Source: Actinoplanes sp. SE50/110 (GTDB lineage: Bacteria > Actinomycetota > Actinomycetes > Mycobacteriales > Micromonosporaceae). From it: a stretch of DNA of 64,000 bases. Positions within the stretch are counted from its first letter, which is position 1. Each line of letters opens with the position of its first letter. The stretch covers positions 8,922,001-8,986,000 of the forward strand of contig NZ_LT827010.1 in NCBI RefSeq assembly GCF_900119315.1, in the 5' to 3' direction. Made by a program: the position numbers and the translations under genes. The notes beneath the pieces were generated by a model. That model was given only the letters and a program-made list of their open reading frames with translations, made no database searches and was not told the DNA's origin. Below, piece by piece: positions 41,493-49,452 of the stretch.

Positions 41493-44400
41493 CTACATCT
41501 CGCCGATCTTCTCGGCGCCGAACGCGTCGCGCAGCAGCTGCATGGCCTGCTCCTCGCTGCTCTGGCGGGCGGTCTTCTCGTCGATGACCTCGTCCAGCGG
41601 CTCGTCCCCCGGATCGAACCCCTCGTAGCCGGCACCACCGCCGGGCGGCCCGTCGTACTCGGGGTCGTAGGGCGCCTCACCGATCGGCGTCCCGTCCGAC
41701 CACGCGGAGCCGCCGCCGACGCCCCCCGGCCCCGGACCGGCAGCGGTCCGCACCGGAGCACCACCCCCGCCACGAGCGGCGGCCGCCCGCGCGGCGGCCA
41801 GACCACTGCTCGGCGTCGCGTTCCCGCTTCGTGCCGCAGCGGCCCGCGCCGCCTCCATCGCAGCCGAGCGGGCAACCGCCGGCGTCTCCACCGCCGCCGC
41901 GGCACGCGCCACCGCGGGCGGGGATGCGGCGGCGGATGCCGACACAGCGGTTGCGGTAGCCGATGGTGTCCTCCGGTCCGGGCCGGCCGCCTGTGCCGAC
42001 GCCGTCATGCTGAGGTCAGCCGCGGCACGGGCCACATCAGGAACCGCGGGGGCGGCGATCGTCACCGGAAGCCCGGGCGCGGCCGGCCTGGGCCACGGCG
42101 AACCGGTATCCGCGGGCTCGTCATCCGAGTCGGCGGGCACAGCTCCGGAATGCGACCCGCCAACCGCGGCTCCCGAAACCGATCCCCCCACCACGGCACC
42201 GGAAGCCGATCCGCCAACCGCGGCATCGACAGCCGGGCCGCCGGATGCCGCGCCGCTGCTGTCCACGTGGTGAACCTGGCCCGCTACATGGTGGGACGGA
42301 GTCCCGACCGCACTGTGCTCGGCGGAAGCCGGTGCGGTCGGTTGACCCTCGACGGTCGTGGCGGATCCGGAGGGGCCGGAGTTGCCTGCGGGTGCGCGGC
42401 TACCAGGTTTGACCGGCTCGGGCCAGTCATCGTCGGCGGGCGGCGGCGACGGGCGCGAACCGGGACGAGCCGGCTCCGGCCAATCAGAGGCGGCGGAGGT
42501 GACACCTGTCGACGACCCGCCGGAATCGGGCTGTGCCGCGGGCGATGCCGGGGCACCGCTGACCGGAGCGGCATGAGAGGCAGCCGCCGCATTCGCCGGC
42601 GCGACGGTGGAAGCGGTGGGCGCGGCGGCCGAAGCTGCCGGCATGGCAGGGGGAGCTGTCGGCGCGGTGGTGGATCTGACGCCGGAGCCGCCAGGCACGG
42701 CCAGCGCCGGGACGGTGGCATCGCCCGGCGCGCCGGCAGGTCTCGTCGGCGCGGGCTCCCGGAGGCCGGGCGCCGGCGGGACGGTGCCGCCGACAGCCGA
42801 CGTGTAGGCGGGCTCGGCGTAGGGATCGTCGGTGGGCTCCGGCGGGAACGCGTCCGCTGGTGGCCCGTCGTCGTCGGCGTCGGCCGGGGTGCGCTGCGGG
42901 CGGGACGGGCGGGACTCGGTGCGGCCGGCGTTCCGCTCCGGGGCCGCGCGGCGGGCGGCGGACTGGTCACGCGGGGGGATGGCGGACTGGTCACGCGGTG
43001 CGGTGGCGGACTGGTCGCGAGCCGGTGTTGCCGAGCCCCGGGCGGGGGCCGCGGCGGTGCGCGGCGGGGAGTTGCGGGGTGCGGTTTCCGGCGTGGGGGT
43101 GCCGACCTGGCAGTCGATGTCCCAGTCGCCGCCGAGTTCGGTGGTGAACTCGGCGATGATCACCTCGCGATAGGTGAGGAAGCGGTCGGCATAGCGCTGC
43201 GACGGGGCCAGGAAGACGACCCGGGAACCGTCGACGTCGTGGATGCCGATGCCGCTGTTCTGCATCGCCTGGATCTTGTCGTGCTTGGGACCGAACGCCT
43301 GCCAGACGGTACGCACCTGCGGCAGCCCGGGAAGCTCCCGCGGCGCAACCGCCGGGGTCGGGCCCGCCGCCGGCTGCTGCGAACCGGAAGGCTCGGCGGG
43401 AAGCGGCGCAGAGGCGACCACCGGCTCATGATCGACCGGCGGCGGAGGCTCCTCGTCCCACGGCGGCGCGTCGTCGTAGTCCTCGACGTCGGCCGGCCCG
43501 TCGGCGACCCGGTTCCAGTCCGCCTCAGCCGGGGAGACCGACGCAGGAACGGCAGCCGGGACCGGAGCCGCGGCAGCGGGAGCCGGGGCCGCGGCAGCGG
43601 GAGCCGGGGCCGCAGCAGCGGGAGCCGGGGCCGCAGCAGCGGGAGCCGCAGCCGGGGATGCGGGAGCGGGAGAGACCGGGCGGGCAGCACCACCGGCTTT
43701 ACCCCGAGCACCCCGCGCAAGGGCGAGAGCCGCCGCCTTGGCACCCCCCGGCCCGTCCAGCACCGGCCCCCCACCCGCGGCGGAGCCGGTCGCGACCGCG
43801 GCGTCGTCACCGCGTACCTCGGCGGGCGCGGCCTGCGCCCCGGCGGGCCCGGCGGCGTCGAGCGGGCCTCGTCTCTCCAGGCGTTCCAGCCGTTGGAGCA
43901 GCGCCCCGGTGGAGTCGTCGGCGCCGGGCAGCAGCATCCGGGCGGTGATCAGCTCCAGCAGGAGCCGTGGCGCGGTGGTGCCGCGCATCTCGACCAGGCC
44001 GTTGTGCACGATGTCGGCGCTGCGGGACAGGGTGGCGGCGCCGAGCCGGGACGCCTGCGCGTGCATCGCCTCGAGCTGGTCGGCCGGGCCGTCGATCAGA
44101 CCTTTGGCGGCCGCGTCCGGAACCTGCTGCAGGACGATCAGGTCACGAAGGCGTTCGAGCAGGTCGGAGGCGAAGCGGCGAGGGTCGTGGCCGGCCTCGG
44201 CGACCCGGTCGATGGTCTCGTAGGCGGCGGCGCCGTCGCCGGCGGCCAGCGCGTCGCACATCTCGTCGATCAGGGCGACGTCGGTGACGCCGAGCAGGGC
44301 GACCGCGCGGGCGTAGCTCACCCCGTCGGGGCCGGCGCCGGCGATCAGCTGGTCGAGGACGGAGAGGGTGTCCCGGGCGCTGCCACCGCCGGCCCGGACC

Positions 44401-45020
44401 ACCAGCGGGAAGACCGCCGGCTCGACCGTGACGCCCTCGGCCTCGGTGAGCTGCTGCAGGTAGGGCCGCAGGGTGGCGGGCGGGATCAGCCGGAACGGGT
44501 AGTGGTGCGTGCGCGACCGGATGGTGCCGAGCACCTTGTCGGGCTCGGTGGTGGCGAAGATGAACTTCACATACTCCGGAGGCTCCTCGACGAGCTTGAG
44601 CAGCGCGTTGAAGCCGGCCGACGAGACCATGTGCGCCTCGTCGATCACATAGATCTTGTAGCGGCTGCTGGCCGGGGCGAAGAACGCCTTCTCCCGGAGC
44701 TCGCGGGCGTCGTCGACACCACCGTGGCTGGCCGCGTCGATCTCGATCACGTCGATCGAGCCGGTGCCGTCGTTGGCCAGTGACCTGCAGGAGGCACAGA
44801 CGCCGCACGGTTCCGGGGTGGGACCCTGCTCACAGTTGAGCGAGCGGGCCAGGATGCGCGCGCTGGACGTCTTGCCGCAGCCGCGGGGCCCGGAGAACAG
44901 ATAGGCGTGGTTGAGCCGGCCGCTGCGCAACGCCTGCGACAGCGGCTCGGTCACGTGCTCCTGACCGATGACCTCGGCGAACGTCCGCGGCCGGTACTTT
45001 CGGTAGAGGGCGAGAGCCAC
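41493..45020 (-). CDS. dnaX: DNA polymerase III subunits gamma and tau
   Basis: 1175 residues, nearly twice the length of E. coli tau. Clamp-loader ATPase: Walker A GPRGCGKTSSA, four-Cys zinc module (NCEQGPTPEPCGVCASC), DEAH Walker B, sensor motif GSARDTLSVLDQ. From about 400 a long Ala/Pro/Thr/Gly-rich region, broken by one folded block (about residues 560-630, PQVRTVWQAFGPKHDKIQAM), runs to an acidic C-terminus. The GTG at 45020 has a perfect AGGAGG 8 bases upstream; an earlier GTG at 45029 overlaps that site. No clear frameshift signal for a short gamma form was seen. Confidence 0.94.
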   Translation of the reverse strand: MALALYRKYRPRTFAEVIGQEHVTEPLSQALRSGRLNHAYLFSGPRGCGKTSSARILARSLNCEQGPTPEPCGVCASCRSLANDGTGSIDVIEIDAASHGGVDDARELREKAFFAPASSRYKIYVIDEAHMVSSAGFNALLKLVEEPPEYVKFIFATTEPDKVLGTIRSRTHHYPFRLIPPATLRPYLQQLTEAEGVTVEPAVFPLVVRAGGGSARDTLSVLDQLIAGAGPDGVSYARAVALLGVTDVALIDEMCDALAAGDGAAAYETIDRVAEAGHDPRRFASDLLERLRDLIVLQQVPDAAAKGLIDGPADQLEAMHAQASRLGAATLSRSADIVHNGLVEMRGTTAPRLLLELITARMLLPGADDSTGALLQRLERLERRGPLDAAGPAGAQAAPAEVRGDDAAVATGSAAGGGPVLDGPGGAKAAALALARGARGKAGGAARPVSPAPASPAAAPAAAAPAPAAAAPAPAAAAPAPAAAAPVPAAVPASVSPAEADWNRVADGPADVEDYDDAPPWDEEPPPPVDHEPVVASAPLPAEPSGSQQPAAGPTPAVAPRELPGLPQVRTVWQAFGPKHDKIQAMQNSGIGIHDVDGSRVVFLAPSQRYADRFLTYREVIIAEFTTELGGDWDIDCQVGTPTPETAPRNSPPRTAAAPARGSATPARDQSATAPRDQSAIPPRDQSAARRAAPERNAGRTESRPSRPQRTPADADDDGPPADAFPPEPTDDPYAEPAYTSAVGGTVPPAPGLREPAPTRPAGAPGDATVPALAVPGGSGVRSTTAPTAPPAMPAASAAAPTASTVAPANAAAASHAAPVSGAPASPAAQPDSGGSSTGVTSAASDWPEPARPGSRPSPPPADDDWPEPVKPGSRAPAGNSGPSGSATTVEGQPTAPASAEHSAVGTPSHHVAGQVHHVDSSGAASGGPAVDAAVGGSASGAVVGGSVSGAAVGGSHSGAVPADSDDEPADTGSPWPRPAAPGLPVTIAAPAVPDVARAAADLSMTASAQAAGPDRRTPSATATAVSASAAASPPAVARAAAAVETPAVARSAAMEAARAAAARSGNATPSSGLAAARAAAARGGGGAPVRTAAGPGPGGVGGGSAWSDGTPIGEAPYDPEYDGPPGGGAGYEGFDPGDEPLDEVIDEKTARQSSEEQAMQLLRDAFGAEKIGEM
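43567..43650. repeat. 21-bp tandem repeats in dnaX
   Basis: Four in-frame units of 21 bp (43567, 43588, 43609, 43630) encoding repeated Ala-Pro-Ala stretches of seven residues in the tau linker. Confidence 0.85.
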
Positions 45021-45130
45021 TCCTGCCACCTCCTGACGACCGCGCCATTCTCCGTCGAGGGTGTGACAAGAACAAACGACATGCCCCGACGGTGCGAGCC
45101 GGAACCGTGCCGGTCTGGGGGGAACGAAAG

Positions 45131-45217
45131 GACCCCTCGTGCACCCGCCAGAGCCCGCTTATCCTTGCTGCCTTCCGGCCCTGGGGAGGTTCACAGGATG
45201 ACGCCGCACGAGGGGCT
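45131..45217 (-). ncRNA. ffs: Signal recognition particle RNA (small bacterial type)
   Basis: On the minus strand the universally conserved apical loop region GGCCGGAAGGCAGCAAGG is present, and the ends pair: CCCCTCGTGC at one side with GCACGAGGGG at the other (45133-45142 with 45206-45215). The 4.5S-like RNA binds Ffh to target membrane proteins. It lies about 110 bases upstream of dnaX on the same strand, the usual place in many bacteria. Confidence 0.92.
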
Positions 45218-45303
45218 GATCGTCAGCCTACCCGCCCCGCGCCGCCCCGCTCATCCGACCCCCGGTGCGTAAGGGGAACTTACGCCCCCGTACTCTGGCT
45301 CCC

Positions 45304-45388
45304 GGAGGATTCGCCTAGTGGCCTAGGGCGCACGCTTGGAAAGCGTGTTGGGATAAAACCCTCACGAGTTCGAATCTCGTATCCTCCG
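45304..45388 (+). tRNA. tRNA-Ser(GGA)
   Basis: Acceptor GGAGGAT pairs with ATCCTCC; anticodon stem CACGC/GCGTG with loop TTGGAAA (anticodon GGA); long variable arm (GTTGGGATAAAACCCTCAC); T-loop GTTCGAATC; discriminator G. CCA is not encoded. Confidence 0.95.
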
Positions 45389-45394
45389 CCGCAC

Positions 45395-45428
45395 AAGGCC
45401 GGGCCCTCGGGTCCGGCCTTCGGTTTTT
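45395..45428 (+). terminator. Terminator after tRNA-Ser(GGA)
   Basis: AAGGCCGG / CCGGCCTT stem followed by CGGTTTTT. Confidence 0.85.
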
Positions 45429-45607
45429 CCAGGCCCGGTCAGGACCGACCGGGATCCGATTGCCGGCGTACGCCGTGAGCCCGCACGCCGCGCCCCGGGG
45501 GACCCGGTCCACCCGGCCTACGCCGCCCTCGCGCGCGCCGTGACTAGGGGATGCCGTTGCGTGAGACGTTCGTCGCGTCTCGTATGCTCCGGCTCGAAAA
45601 CAGTGCA

Positions 45608-45647
45608 GGCGAGGGCCGGCCCCGATCGGGCCGGCCCTCGCCGTTTT
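45608..45647. terminator. Bidirectional terminator before the STAS gene end
   Basis: 15-bp perfect stem (45608-45622 with 45628-45642), loop CGATC, with GTTTT on the plus side and, on the minus side, TGCACTGTTTT. It can end the STAS transcript and anything transcribed from the left. Confidence 0.85.
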
Positions 45648-45661
45648 CCGCGCCGCCCCGC

Positions 45662-46003
45662 CTACAGCTGGCCGGCGGCGATCGCGTCGTCCACTTCCGG
45701 GAAGATCGCGAAGTACCGGGACAGCCCGACCGTCCGCAGCAGCTTGGTCAGGAACGGATCGGCCGAGGCGAAACTGAGCCAGCCGCCCCGGGCGACGATC
45801 ACCTCTTTGCTGATGATGAAGGTGCTCAACCCGATCGAGTCGCAGAACTTCAGCTCGGTCAGATCCACCACGATCCTGGGCACGGGGCGTTCCAGGAGTT
45901 CGGCGAGCACGACACGCAACTCGTTGGAGGTGTCCGCGTCGAGCTCGCCTCGAAGGTGCAGCACGGCAACGTCAGGCCGGTGCTCGGTGATGGTGGCCCG
46001 CAT
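45662..46003 (-). CDS. STAS-domain anti-sigma factor antagonist
   Basis: 113 residues, a single STAS domain. The phospho-acceptor Ser is in FCDSIGLST, the SpoIIAA/RsbV signature. When unphosphorylated such proteins bind an anti-sigma kinase and free a sigma factor. No kinase or sigma gene is next to it, so its partner is elsewhere. The ATG has AGGAAG about 8 bases upstream. A strong terminator follows the stop. Confidence 0.92.
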   Translation of the reverse strand: MRATITEHRPDVAVLHLRGELDADTSNELRVVLAELLERPVPRIVVDLTELKFCDSIGLSTFIISKEVIVARGGWLSFASADPFLTKLLRTVGLSRYFAIFPEVDDAIAAGQL

Positions 46004-46197
46004 GGCAATCGCTTCCTACCGGTGAATGGATATTCAGGGTAGATTGCGCAGAATCGCGCACATCGGACTCGACGTGCGTCGTGCATCGGCTTGACACAAC
46101 GCTGATTGCCATATAGCAGATCCGTACGGACCGCCGGGCATATCTGGACAAAGCGCCCCAAAGGGCGACTGCCCGAGGGTTCAACTGCCGGTAAAGC

Positions 46198-46237
46198 ACG
46201 GACGGGCCGGACCCCGTGTGGGATCCGGCCCGTCCGT
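46198..46237 (-). terminator. Terminator of the small gene at 46295
   Basis: 14-bp perfect stem ACGGACGGGCCGGA with its complement, 12-base loop, followed on the minus strand by GCTTTACC. Confidence 0.75.
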
Positions 46238-46294
46238 GAAGGCTGGCCGAGACAAGTCAAGCAACGACGGCGCAGCCCGGGCTCCTGGCGCGCC

Positions 46295-46504
46295 TTACAG
46301 CTCGCGCCACTGCCAGCGTGGACCGCGCCACGCGTCGGCCAGGATCATCGCTGACGCCCGGCCGGGACACTGCTGCACCTTCGATTTCCCCTCGGGACCG
46401 CCCAGCTGGGCCTCGACTTCCCAATGGTCTCCGTCGGTGCGGACGAAGACGTCCCGGCGCTGGAGCCGGACGTCGCCATTCCACCAGTGATGCTCAACTC
46501 TCAC
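46295..46504 (-). CDS. Small hypothetical protein
   Basis: 69 residues, Trp- and Arg-rich, start VRVEHHWWNGDVRLQRRDVF and end WRGPRWQWREL, with the middle WEVEAQLGGPEGKSKVQQCP. A TAGATT box 6 bases before the GTG and a strong terminator just after the stop make it look like a complete transcription unit. No family recognised. A DNA- or RNA-binding role is possible from composition, but that is a guess. Confidence 0.65.
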   Translation of the reverse strand: MRVEHHWWNGDVRLQRRDVFVRTDGDHWEVEAQLGGPEGKSKVQQCPGRASAMILADAWRGPRWQWREL

Positions 46505-46954
46505 GTGTCAAATCTACGACAGGCATCGACGAACCTGGGTGGGGCGTTTCTGTGAATCTTTCTCACCGCCCGGTCGGAACCGCATTGTCTGATCCGGTGT
46601 ATTTGGCCGCCGTGACTTGCGCAACACCTCATGTCGCTGGGCCGTCCACGATTGACTACACACCGTGGTTCAAGGCTTTGACGTGCGACGACATCTCCGC
46701 GTTACAAGACCGCCGCTGATCATGGTGAACGCCCGTTCGGACTAGGCGGGGGCGGTACGCGCGAACGATCCGGAATCAGGGCACACAGAGTGACGGATGT
46801 GACGGGAGAAAACAAGAGAGCCCGATCCAGCACCGGAGGGCCATCCACAGACCCAGCGAACAGCCATGAACGGCGGCGAACGAGACCAAAACTGAGACCA
46901 CGCCCGCCGGATCTTCGATCGACATGAGTTGATCACCCTTCTTATGGTGCTTGG
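46505..46954. other. Non-coding, lower-G+C stretch
   Basis: 450 bp with no frame I can support. Frames on both strands are short, lack start signals and look like chance. The base composition is visibly poorer in G+C than the surrounding genes. It contains the promoters of the small genes at either end. Confidence 0.5.
46511..46516 (-). promoter_or_regulatory. -10 box of the 69-residue gene (leaderless)
   Basis: TAGATT on the minus strand, 6 bases before the GTG at 46504. Confidence 0.5.
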
Positions 46955-46961
46955 GTGATCA
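46930..46961. promoter_or_regulatory. Inverted repeat around the promoter and start of the 46955 gene
   Basis: TGATCACCC (46930-46938) and GGGTGATCA (46953-46961) form a perfect 9-bp inverted repeat. Between them lies the -10 box TATGGT (46943-46948), 6 bases before the GTG at 46955; the right arm covers the start codon. Confidence 0.55.
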
Positions 46962-47386
46962 CCCGTTTGCTTCTTCTCGGCTCCGCCATCCTCACCCTCG
47001 GCGTGGCGGCGTGTGACGACGGCAGCGTCGAAGGTCCGTACCTAAAGAGCATCGAGATACGAGGGCACGAGCGGGCGACGATCTACTACAGCCAAGCCGT
47101 CTACGTCGGTCCTTCGACGCCGGGCCTACTTGCCGCCGTGTCTGCGCCGGAGATGACCACGTCGGCTGGCCCGGCCAGCCTGTCAATCGATCCGTGGGAG
47201 TTCGTCGGCAGCGGCAGCGGCAAGGCGGCCGACGGCACGGACTGCCGGGTTCATTTCGAACGGCTTGTCAAGGGAGGGGATCCCAACGTCCCGCACTGGG
47301 AGCCCACGGCCGAGCAACGACGCAAGCAGGCTACCGGCGAGTTGGAGATCGTCAGGGTGTCCGCCGGCTGCCCATTCAAACCCTGA
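46955..47386 (+). CDS. Lipoprotein of unknown function
   Basis: 143 residues. Signal peptide ITRLLLLGSAILTLGVAAC with lipobox VAAC. The mature part has no recognised fold; two Cys (DCRVHF, GCPF near the end) may pair. Lower G+C and A/T-ending codons (for example CTA AAG, ATA CGA) differ from neighbours: I count 35 G+C in the 60 bases 47041-47100. The GTG has a TATGGT box 6 bases upstream inside an inverted repeat. Probably acquired. Confidence 0.7.
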   Translation: MITRLLLLGSAILTLGVAACDDGSVEGPYLKSIEIRGHERATIYYSQAVYVGPSTPGLLAAVSAPEMTTSAGPASLSIDPWEFVGSGSGKAADGTDCRVHFERLVKGGDPNVPHWEPTAEQRRKQATGELEIVRVSAGCPFKP

Positions 47387-47483
47387 TGCGACAAACAGAG
47401 GCGGCGGCCTGGCCGCGTCTGCTGTGGAGGTCGTCTGCTTCTGAAGGTTGAGACGGGTTCGGCACTGAGGGCACGATGAGAGA

Positions 47484-47816
47484 GTGACAGCCACCGATGG
47501 ACTTTGGATCGAAACCACCGACGGTCAGCTCATTCGAGCCGACACGATTACCGCTCTTCAAGTCGTGGATGGGAACTACAAACGCCAGCGAGCGGACTCG
47601 ACGCTCCACGCAGGTGACCTCATCCTGCGCGCCTTCACCGGAAGTCACGACGGGAAGGCCACCTACCACCATCTTGCGGGGGAGATTTCTCAGCTCGGAG
47701 ATGCCTTCACCGCTCTGCGCCTGCTCGTAAGGACGCTTGGCGAGGAAGCAGGCAGACCCGCTGTGATCATCTCTTATGACGCCAAGGTCAACTCTTGGCG
47801 AACGCAACTTCCGTAG
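47484..47816 (+). CDS. Hypothetical protein
   Basis: 110 residues, no signal peptide. It has a beta-rich start (GLWIETTDGQLIRADTITAL) and a helical middle (HHLAGEISQLGDAFTALRLL), and ends NSWRTQLP. Not recognised. The GTG is preceded by GATGAGAGA, a weak ribosome-binding site. Composition is lower in G+C than the core genes, like the lipoprotein gene before it. It ends 46 bases before the terminator of the opposite-strand tRNA-Ser. Confidence 0.6.
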   Translation: MTATDGLWIETTDGQLIRADTITALQVVDGNYKRQRADSTLHAGDLILRAFTGSHDGKATYHHLAGEISQLGDAFTALRLLVRTLGEEAGRPAVIISYDAKVNSWRTQLP

Positions 47817-47862
47817 GCACACCGACGCACCACTACGCAGCAACTGAGACCAGATACAAAAT

Positions 47863-47893
47863 CGCCCGGCGGCTCACTCCGAGTCGCCGGGCG
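47863..47893 (-). terminator. Terminator of tRNA-Ser(CGA)
   Basis: 9-bp perfect stem CGCCCGGCG / CGCCGGGCG (47863-47871 with 47885-47893); on the minus strand it is followed by ATTTTG. It may also serve the gene at 47484. Confidence 0.8.
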
Positions 47894-47910
47894 TTTGCAC
47901 TGCTCAATGG

Positions 47911-47997
47911 CGGTGGCGGCGGGATTTGAACCCGCGGAGGGCGTAAACCCTCACACGCTTTCGAGGCGTGCTCCTTAGGCCACTCGGACACACCACC
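47911..47997 (-). tRNA. tRNA-Ser(CGA)
   Basis: Acceptor GGTGGTG pairs with CGCCACC (one G-U); anticodon stem CACGC/GCGTG with loop CTCGAAA (anticodon CGA); long variable arm; T-loop GTTCAAATC; discriminator G. CCA is not encoded. Confidence 0.95.
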
Positions 47998-48113
47998 GGG
48001 AAGTACGTTACCGGACGCCCCGAGGTGTCCGTCGCCGGGTCACCCATTACCGCCCGGCACCCCCGTGACCTGGCAAGATCGGCAGGAGATCATCGACGAG
48101 ACGGAGACAACGG

Positions 48114-48821
48114 ATGAGCGTGCACATCGGGGCCAAGCCGGGAGAGATCGCCGAACGGGTGCTGCTGCCCGGCGACCCGATGCGGGCCAAGTGGATCGCG
48201 GAGACCTTCCTGGAGGACGCGGTCTGCTACACCCAGGTCCGCGGAATGCTCGGCTTCACCGGCACCTGGCAGGGGCAGCGGGTCTCGGTGCAGGGCTCCG
48301 GCATGGGCATGCCGTCGGCCTCGATCTACACCCACGAACTGGTCAACGAGTACGGGGTGAAGTCGGTCATCCGGATCGGCTCCTGCGGCGCCCTGGCGCT
48401 CGACCTGAACCTCGGTGACGTGATCGCCGCGATCGGCTCGGCGACCGATTCGAACATGAACCGGACCCGCTTCGACGGCCTCGTCGACTACGCACCGGTG
48501 GCCGACTTCGGCCTGCTGCGCACCGCCGTCGACACGGCCGCCGCCCAGGGCGTCCCGATCCGGGTCGGCCCGATCCTGGCCGCCGACGCCTTCTACACCG
48601 ACCGGCCCGACCTGTACGACTCGCTGGCCCAGTACGGCGTGCTGGCGGTCGAGATGGAGTCGGCGGCGATCTACACGATCGCGGCCCGGTACGGCGCCAA
48701 GGCGCTCACCATCTTGACCGTGAGCGACCACATCAAGCGCGGCGAGGCGATGGACTCGGCGCAGCGCGAGCAGGGCTTCAGCAACATGGTCCGGATCGGC
48801 CTGGACACGATCATCGCCTGA
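48114..48821 (+). CDS. deoD: Purine nucleoside phosphorylase, DeoD type
   Basis: 235 residues, the usual length of hexameric bacterial PNPs. Phosphate-site GDPMRAKWIAETFL, GSGMGMPSASIYTHEL, the purine/ribose site VEMESAAIYTIAARYGAKAL and the catalytic Asp in TVSDHIKRGE are all present. It splits purine nucleosides with phosphate to base and ribose-1-phosphate for salvage. The ATG has GGAG about 9 bases upstream. Confidence 0.95.
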   Translation: MSVHIGAKPGEIAERVLLPGDPMRAKWIAETFLEDAVCYTQVRGMLGFTGTWQGQRVSVQGSGMGMPSASIYTHELVNEYGVKSVIRIGSCGALALDLNLGDVIAAIGSATDSNMNRTRFDGLVDYAPVADFGLLRTAVDTAAAQGVPIRVGPILAADAFYTDRPDLYDSLAQYGVLAVEMESAAIYTIAARYGAKALTILTVSDHIKRGEAMDSAQREQGFSNMVRIGLDTIIA

Positions 48822-48826
48822 CCGAA

Positions 48827-48900
48827 CCCGGGCCCGGAGCCGCCGGCACCACGCCCGGGCCCGGAGCCGCCGGCACCACGCCCGGGCCCGAAGCCGGCGG
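48827..48900. repeat. 27-bp tandem repeats after deoD
   Basis: Two identical 27-bp units (48827 and 48854) starting CCCGGGCCCGGAGCC, then a third degenerate copy from 48881. Confidence 0.85.
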
Positions 48901-48916
48901 GAGCAGGAACACCGGG

Positions 48917-48938
48917 CCGCGACCGGCAGAGGTCGCGG
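48917..48938. terminator. Hairpin between deoD and tadA
   Basis: 8-bp stem CCGCGACC / GGTCGCGG with a 6-base loop, between convergent genes. Confidence 0.45.
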
Positions 48939-49005
48939 CGCCGGGCTCCCAGGGGGCGCGATGACGCGCGGCGGACACCGGCGGCGACGTACCACCGCAT
49001 CGGTT

Positions 49006-49452
49006 TCAGCGGAAGAAGCCGCGCATGAGCTCGGCGCACTCCGGCTCCAGCACGCCGCCGTAGACCTCGGCGCGATGGGTCAGACGCGGGTCGCGGACCA
49101 CGTCCCAGAGTGACCCGACCGCCCCGGTCTTCGGCTCCCAGGCGCCGAAGACGACCGTGCCGATCCGGGCCAGGATCAGCGCCCCGGCGCACATCGTGCA
49201 CGGCTCCAGGGTGACCACCAGCGTGCAGCCGTCCAGCCGCCACGCACCGCGCGCGGCCGCGGCCCGGCGCAACGCCAGCACCTCGGCGTGCGCGGTCGGG
49301 TCGCCGGTCAGCTCGCGTTCGTTGCCGGCCGCGGCGAGTTCGGCGCCGTCCGGGTCCAGGACGAGCGCGCCGACCGGGACGTCGGCCGGCGACGAGGAGG
49401 CGACGGACAGCGCCCGCCGCATCCACCGCTCGTGCCGCTCGCGACGGATCAC
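49006..49452 (-). CDS. tadA: tRNA-specific adenosine deaminase
   Basis: 148 residues. Zinc deaminase motifs THAEVLALRRA (His ligand plus catalytic Glu) and EPCTMCAGA (Cys ligands). TadA converts A34 to inosine in tRNA-Arg(ACG). The GTG start overlaps the stop of its upstream partner gene as GTGA (49449-49452). The order matches Rv3753c-Rv3752c, which supports TadA over a free-nucleoside deaminase. Confidence 0.92.
   Translation of the reverse strand: MIRRERHERWMRRALSVASSSPADVPVGALVLDPDGAELAAAGNERELTGDPTAHAEVLALRRAAAARGAWRLDGCTLVVTLEPCTMCAGALILARIGTVVFGAWEPKTGAVGSLWDVVRDPRLTHRAEVYGGVLEPECAELMRGFFR

Noticed and set aside
42150..44783. 877-residue plus-strand frame opposite dnaX
   Set aside because: Antisense shadow of the high-G+C dnaX gene; Arg/Gly-rich with no domain.
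46318..46719. Plus-strand frame opposite and beyond the 69-residue gene
   Set aside because: It mostly mirrors the opposite gene, has no start signal, and its 3' part has no recognisable features.
46742..46936. Minus-strand frame of 64 residues in the low-G+C stretch
   Set aside because: Short, without promoter or ribosome site, random-looking composition. A relic cannot be excluded.
45304..47997. The two tRNA-Ser genes as att repeats of an integrated element
   Set aside because: They are in opposite orientation with different anticodons; the shared words are normal tRNA-Ser conservation.
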